From NCBI GenBank assembly GCA_029978815.1, contig JAPOIQ010000007.1, forward strand, positions 1-13,335: a stretch of DNA of 13,335 nucleotides, read 5' to 3'. This DNA is from a bacterium (GTDB lineage Bacteria; Actinomycetota; Acidimicrobiia; Acidimicrobiales; Ilumatobacteraceae). Of this stretch, positions 13,303-13,335 are shown piece after piece; the first letter of the stretch is position 1, and each line of letters starts with the position of its first letter. A model generated the notes under the pieces. It was not told the DNA's origin and ran no database searches. It saw nothing but the letters and a program-made list of their open reading frames with translations. The translations under genes were made by a program, and so were the position numbers.

Positions 13303-13335
13303 TCATAGCTAACTCAGACGTAAAAGCTAAACGTC
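13272..13335. other. Sequence break upstream of the menH fragment
   Basis: MenH similarity fades between about 13275 and 13300, and the remaining bases are more AT-rich and have no coding signal. Near-identical ten-base direct repeats, GCTTAACGTC (13272-13281) and GCTAAACGTC (13326-13335), bracket the non-matching stretch. GCTTAAC and GTTAAAC (13289-13295) also fit the RYYYAAC and GTTRRRY core patterns of integron attC sites, but they are only 10 bases apart. A recombination junction is possible; a faulty end of sequence is the simpler view. Confidence 0.3.

Noticed and set aside
1..13335. CRISPR array, insertion sequence or prophage
   Set aside because: No regularly spaced repeats, transposase, integrase or phage-like genes were found on either strand.

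Overview
The window looks like a piece of chromosome from a mid-GC actinobacterium. The best guess is a marine or freshwater Acidimicrobiia-type lineage. The reasons are gene content and style: a short MenE, MenA and MenH for menaquinone, the order phoH-ybeY-CNNM/CBS transporter, GTG and TTG starts, few strong Shine-Dalgarno sites, and several lipid or small-molecule enzymes of kinds common in actinobacteria. This placement is inference; no rRNA or other decisive marker is present. Genes are tightly packed and no stretch above about 140 bases lacks a gene.

Left part (1-5000): an enoyl-CoA hydratase/isomerase gene (+), a two-module VOC/glyoxalase-like gene (-), an SMP-30/gluconolactonase-type lactonase (+), a 14-helix DHA2-type MFS exporter (-) and an alpha/beta hydrolase (+). 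They alternate in strand, giving divergent pairs that share short control regions and convergent pairs that meet or overlap. This is a small-molecule catabolism and export neighbourhood; nothing shows that the genes form one pathway.

Middle part (5000-9932): a lone shikimate kinase (aroK), a cysteine-rich lipoprotein (-), tRNA-Cys(GCA), a carboxymuconolactone-decarboxylase-like gene, then a conserved operon with 4-base overlaps: phoH, ybeY and a CNNM/CBS/CorC membrane protein. Between the tRNA and the decarboxylase-like gene are three abutting hairpins whose arms overlap. The largest, a perfect 12-bp stem, holds that gene's start codon in its loop, and a 10-bp hairpin holds its stop codon in its loop. 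This is the most distinctive unexplained structure here. YbeY has Asn where the third zinc-binding His of its signature is expected.

Right part (9967-13335): an SDR oxidoreductase (+), then three late menaquinone genes on alternating strands: menE (-), menA (+) and the C-terminal half of menH (-). MenE makes o-succinylbenzoyl-CoA, MenA prenylates dihydroxynaphthoate, and MenH acts upstream of MenE. The menH frame hits a stop about 30 codons before its first usable start, and its nucleophile-bearing half is absent from the last bases of the window. That is either a real truncation or rearrangement, or a faulty sequence end.
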